Below are positions 60,081 through 64,000 of a stretch of DNA of 64,000 bases, piece after piece. Source of the DNA: Combretum micranthum (Eukaryota; Streptophyta; Magnoliopsida; Myrtales; Combretaceae); contig JAMXBD010000399.1 in NCBI GenBank assembly GCA_024138025.1, positions 186,001-250,000 on the forward strand. Direction: 5' to 3'. Positions within the stretch are counted from its first letter, which is position 1; the number at the start of each line of letters is the position of its first letter. Below the pieces are notes generated by a model. It was not told where the DNA came from. It ran no database searches and worked only from the letters and a program-made list of their open reading frames with translations. Both the position numbers and the translations under genes were made by a program.

Positions 60081-61616
60081 TTAAGGAATTTTTCAACCAT
60101 ACAATATATCTACATTTTTGTACAAAAGCCCTTGAGTGAAGAAAAGTTTGAAAACTCTAGTTTTGAAGTTTGGAAAATTCATATCAAATCTGTACGTTAC
60201 TATTCCATGATCTAAATAACTTCTTTTGATAAAAATAACATTATAAATAGATAGATCTTTTCGAGTAGGTAGAAATCGGTATATAATATGCGAAATTCCA
60301 AGTTAAAATGAGCAAGTTATGGCCATTTTAAGTTGGAATTTTCATTTCATACGATTTTTACGAATTCTCTAAGATAGAAGTATAGAAATTGAATAGATCT
60401 TGGATGAAATACTCATGTTGGGTATTTCTTTTGTTTAGGTGTCGAGGATCACAATCTTGTCTTCCCCGAGGATTACTTCGATTCCTAGATCGCTATTGAC
60501 GAGTGAGTTTCCTTTACGTTTACGTATTCATGCATGTGCTTGTAGAATAGAATACTAGATGTTAGGAAAAGATAAAATTAATATCCATGTGGGATATTAT
60601 GGGAATTATGAATGCGAAGTGCTATGTGCGATCAATGAACAATAAGTATATCGGAATCCAAACTGTGATTGATATAAATGTTTCTATGTATGAATTGTTA
60701 TGTGTGCAAATATTTTTTTATCGCTATAAAATGATTTAATGTTATATTGAAATCCCCATATAATAAATTGCTCATGTATATCACTTAGAATATCATTTCG
60801 AAGTTTTGCTACTACTCCTCAGCGTGGGACCGGAAAGGTAAGCTGCCTAGCTACATCTTGAGGGTTAGGACGTTCGGGGAATACGACCTCAAGGTGTAGT
60901 CGAGCCGGATCGATTGCTTTGGGTAAGGAAGGCCCGGGGACTAGTAGTACGGTTCGTTGGAACCCCAAGACGCACGCAAACTTTAAGGAGATCGTTCGGG
61001 GCCTAGTTCAAAGCATTCCCTAACCACCGATGGAGGGATAAATCCATCATACATACGAAACCGAATAATCGTATGTAATTTTTGTTCATATGGTTGTTGC
61101 ATTTCATATGCTTGAATTAATAAACTTGTTTGATTGTTTGTTTGAGTACTATTGCGTAAGAAATATCTCACTAAGCTAGTCATGCTTATACTCCTATAAA
61201 CTTTTGATATTGCAGGATTACCTTTTGCACCCGAAACCACCTTGATTTTCCCGGGTAGAATCCTTATTTTGAGAAGCTTTTGGAGGAATTCTATTTTGAA
61301 GTCATAGAGTAGATTTCTTCTAAAATCTTCTAGCTTTAGTTATGTTATATTCAGTAGAACCATGTTGTTACATATTTATCGGGGGAATGCCCCTTAGAAG
61401 TTGTAAGACTTTATGTTCATATGTTATATATTAAGTATTATTTTGTATGATTCGCTACCAATATCTTAAAATGCATTACTTCAACGGTCTCCCTTTGTTG
61501 TGAATGTACGCCTTATACCGATATGGAAGCTTTTGAGTGACCGAGGTAGTCATTCTTGAGCTTTAATATTGCGTACGGTGGGCTGTCACGTTTAGGGCAC
61601 CCGTTGGGGCGTGACA

Positions 61617-63010
61617 GCTTATGTGCGTGCGCGAGTGGAGTACTCAGGGTGAGCGCTCATTGAGGGCTCACGTGGGGCTCAAACAGTGGTGGTATGTGGT
61701 GTGGTGATGGAGCACATGAGGTGCGCTCATAGAGAAACCACAGAGCATCCATGGAGCGCCAAAAGAGCGACTTACTGAGTGCCCCTAAAGTGTGTTGGGT
61801 GTGCTTAAGTAAGCATGTGTGGAGCAAACAGCTACTGAAGTCCCATACATGCTTTTGTGCGTATGTGTTATGTGTGTTCGATTGTGGACGTGCTCAAGGA
61901 GTGCATACGAGAATGTTGTGCTCCTTCATGTGGATATGTATGCGATAAGAACTATCTATTTTGTTCATGTGTTATTTATATTGTTGTTATCATGTGTGCG
62001 ATAAAGCTAGAGTAGCAACAACTATTGTGCATGATACATCCCTTTCTGGCATCAACAGGAGTGTGTGTGTTTGTGAAGGTGTTATGTTGTTGCAACAAGG
62101 TAGTATGAAAGCTACCATGTGAGTATGTTATACGTGGAGCTATGGGCTGCTGTGAGCTATGTGTGTGTGTGTTGTAGCTATGCCATAGAGCGCTGTTGTG
62201 GTGTACGTGATGTTTCATGATAGCAGCATGTTCTACTTGTGGTTGTGTGATTGGTGTAGGGCTATGTGGAGTGTTGTGTTTGTGTGTGTTTGCAACGCTT
62301 GTGATAGCAACATTCAAGTTGTTGTTGTGAGCGAGTGTATTGGGTAGCTAATGTGTACATGAGGATGAGGCAATGAACAGCTACTGTATGTGAATATGGG
62401 GTAGCAGTAGCATATGTGCTATGTTATTGTTTTGTCCGAGCTTATCAAGTGAGCTATTTTATAGCAGTTGTGCTTGGTATGTTATTGTTGTGTGTGTGCT
62501 GCTATGCAAGCAACTAGTGTATGTGGCGTGAGAGGGGGGAGGTGTTTATTGTTGTCATGTAAGAAAAAGGAAGTAACGGTAGCATATTAACAAGTTAGAA
62601 AGGGAACAAAACAGAACATAAATGAAAAGAAAGAAAAAGAAAGAGAAAGAGAAAGAATAGAAATTTCATACTTCCTTTGTTGTTGCTCTTTTGGTCGTCT
62701 CTACCATGGAGAAGCAAAAGAAGTAGAAAAGATAGGAAAAACAACAAAGAAAAGAAACGTCAAGGAAGAAAGAGAACCTACCTATCATTTATATATGTGT
62801 GTATATGCGTTTGTGTGTATGTATGTGTGTGTGTGTGTAACTAGAAAAGTCAAATAAGATAAGGCAGAATGTTGCCTCTTCTTAGCCACCTATTTTGAAA
62901 GAGAGAAAGAGAGAGAAGGAGAAACGGAGGAAAAGAAAAATGGAAAAGAGAAAGCAATAGAAAGGAAAAGGAAGGGAGAGAGAGACTGACTGACTCTCTC
63001 CCTATATATA
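61617..63010 (+). repeat. low-complexity segment: GAGTGC patch, TGTGTG/GTAGCTATG-rich and GA-rich tracts
   Basis: 61620-61800 continues the GAGTGC/GAGCGC patch. 61800-62540 is G/T-rich with repeated GTAGCTATG, GTTGTGTG and TGTGTGTG words. 62620-62660 is (AAAGAG)-like, 62785-62840 is TATGTGTG-like, and 62885-62990 is GA-rich. It belongs to the right piece of the family-E LTR. The minus-strand frame 61976-62317 (His/Thr-rich) is a by-product of this bias. Confidence 0.6.
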
Positions 63011-64000
63011 TATAGTAAAGTCAACAAGATAATGCTTTGGAATTATCCACTTCATTAGCCACATTCAGCAAGGAAAATTTTTTTGTTCCTAAACATAGGA
63101 TCGACTTTAGGTAATAGACATGTAAATAAATTATTTTGTCCTATAGTAATTATAGAAAATAATTATAAACAAAACTATTTATATTGGTACTAGTCAATTT
63201 CTAAATTCTTATATGCATTGTATTTTTATCCTACATGATCAATTTATCATATATAATTTAGGGTAAATATTCTAATTCAAGAGTAGAATCAAAAACTTAA
63301 AATTACAACTAATTTGACCATTAAAATTATGATCAAATCGATTCACCGGATCAACAATCAAAATTTTCGGGGGTTTACTATATCCATCATAATTTGAAAA
63401 TAATTACTTTAAGAATTAAGCTTTTAATTTTTTTATATTACTTTATTTATGATTTTAATCTTACGTGATTGAGTAAAATTAAGTCTTAAGGTTACACGAT
63501 TAAGGAATTTAGGCCCAATAAATCAATTTAGGATATTATACTCAATGGGTTCAAAAATTCTAAATTTCCTAACCACATATTCAGAATGTTCATTTAAATC
63601 CAACATATGTAGATTTTTATCTATTATTGGCAATAACACGTATATTTCATTTGTAGCAATTTATATTAAAATTTCGCTTTACTGATCAATAGGCTCTATG
63701 AATTAATTGTCTCATATTTCTATTGATTTTTAAAATTTAGTGCTTTTATTTAATGAGTTATTATCCCATTTTTCATGTAATCTTATCTTTGGTATATTTT
63801 ACTTCTCAGGAAATTATTTACATTGATCATTGGGTATAATAAGATTTAAAATACCAAAGTTATCTTAATAATTATTGTATCACTATCTACATGTGTGGAA
63901 TTTATTCTCTACTTATTGAGTTTAAGGTATAAAATCTCGAGTTTACATCTACAGTTTAATACATACACACACATATATAATATTGATCTTACCGTATATT

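Larger units (their letters stand above)
58037..61616 (+). mobile_element. LTR of family B, 3580 bp, inserted in the family-E LTR
   Basis: Starts TGTAAGCCCCTAGATTTTTC at 58037 and ends GTTGGGGCGTGACA at 61616. Landmarks: CTACTATTCATTACTATTCA near 58480, TATA box CTATAAATACCCC at 58743-58755, a 10-bp tandem at 59000-59040, GATCTTTTCGAGTAGG near 60250, ATATCTCACTAAGC near 61160. It is the least damaged family-B copy here. The surrounding GAGTGC-rich patch continues on both sides, confirming the ends approximately. The flanks (ACATG left, GCTTA right) do not match, so no TSD can be claimed. Confidence 0.75.
50830..64000 (-). mobile_element. long gypsy-type LTR (family E), interrupted twice, runs off the right edge
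   Basis: Minus strand; the 3' end is at 50830 (plus strand TGTAGCGACCCTAGAGGGG) next to copia coding sequence. Its pieces are 50830-51933, 57199-58036 and 61617-64000, separated by the nested LTRs. Each piece matches the family member at 51934-57198: the ends share CCTAGTAGGATT, the 57250-57560 piece matches 53100-53400, and 63455-63560 matches about 56200-56310. The start should lie about 450 bp beyond the window, giving an LTR of about 5 kb. The left flank is GAAAA (50825-50829). It could be solo or the 3' LTR of an element continuing outside. Confidence 0.72.

Noticed and set aside
60983..61240. Minus-strand 85-residue frame
   Set aside because: Within the family-B LTR, not kept open in the 31885-48547 copy.
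61976..62317. Minus-strand His/Thr-rich frame
   Set aside because: Product of TGTGTG/GTTGTG low-complexity sequence in the family-E LTR.

Overview
The window looks like repeat-dense intergenic DNA from a flowering plant with a large genome. It is strongly AT-rich and contains Ty1/copia, Ty3/gypsy chromovirus and hAT sequences of plant type, with no confidently recognisable host gene. The species cannot be told from the sequence. Almost everything that can be explained is LTR retrotransposon, and most of it is solo LTRs. I dated layers by nesting and checked insertion ends by eye for target-site duplications (TSDs).

Left third (1-27.3 kb): AT-rich sequence with a possible gene remnant (1310-2093), a 156-bp triplicate (2681-3112) and a decayed lysine/glutamate-rich reading frame (3490-5815). 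Then come minus-strand LTR pieces: a fragment at 5816-6235, a complete solo LTR at 6677-9311 (TSD ATCAA), a possible miniature LTR element (9317-10615), two partial LTRs (10620-13555), and a non-autonomous LTR-element relic (about 14.8-16.3 kb). A plus-strand solo LTR lies at 18459-20284 (TSD GTAGA). A 5'-truncated minus-strand Ty3/gypsy chromovirus of the same family lies at 23994-27345, with RNase H, integrase, chromodomain, polypurine tract and 3' LTR. It abuts an exon-like open frame (23792-23993) that ends in a consensus splice donor.

Right two thirds (27.8-64 kb): one old, dead copia element has been split by successive insertions. Its gag and protease (28410-29586) are followed by a solo LTR (29587-30842, TSD TTTAT). 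Next are its pre-integrase and integrase domains (30848-31884), then a large solo LTR (31885-48547, TSD GGAAA), then half of its reverse transcriptase (48553-49292). A Sirevirus-like solo LTR follows (49293-50651, TSD TATAT), then the YVDD part of the reverse transcriptase (50657-50829), then a minus-strand LTR that runs off the right edge (50830 to beyond 64000). The 31885-48547 LTR itself contains a Sirevirus-type copia element with two LTRs (34057-44846, TSD ATATT) and a 965-bp non-autonomous hAT element (45079-46043, TSD CATAAGAT). The right-edge LTR contains another solo LTR of its own family (51934-57198, TSD CCTAA) and a further LTR (58037-61616).

The Sirevirus element is the youngest layer: its LTRs differ at only about two dozen positions. 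It has primer-binding site, an intact gag with two zinc knuckles, a pol reading PR-INT-RT-RNaseH but with four frameshifts, an env-position open frame with coiled coils, and two polypurine tracts. It could not make its own pol protein as it stands.
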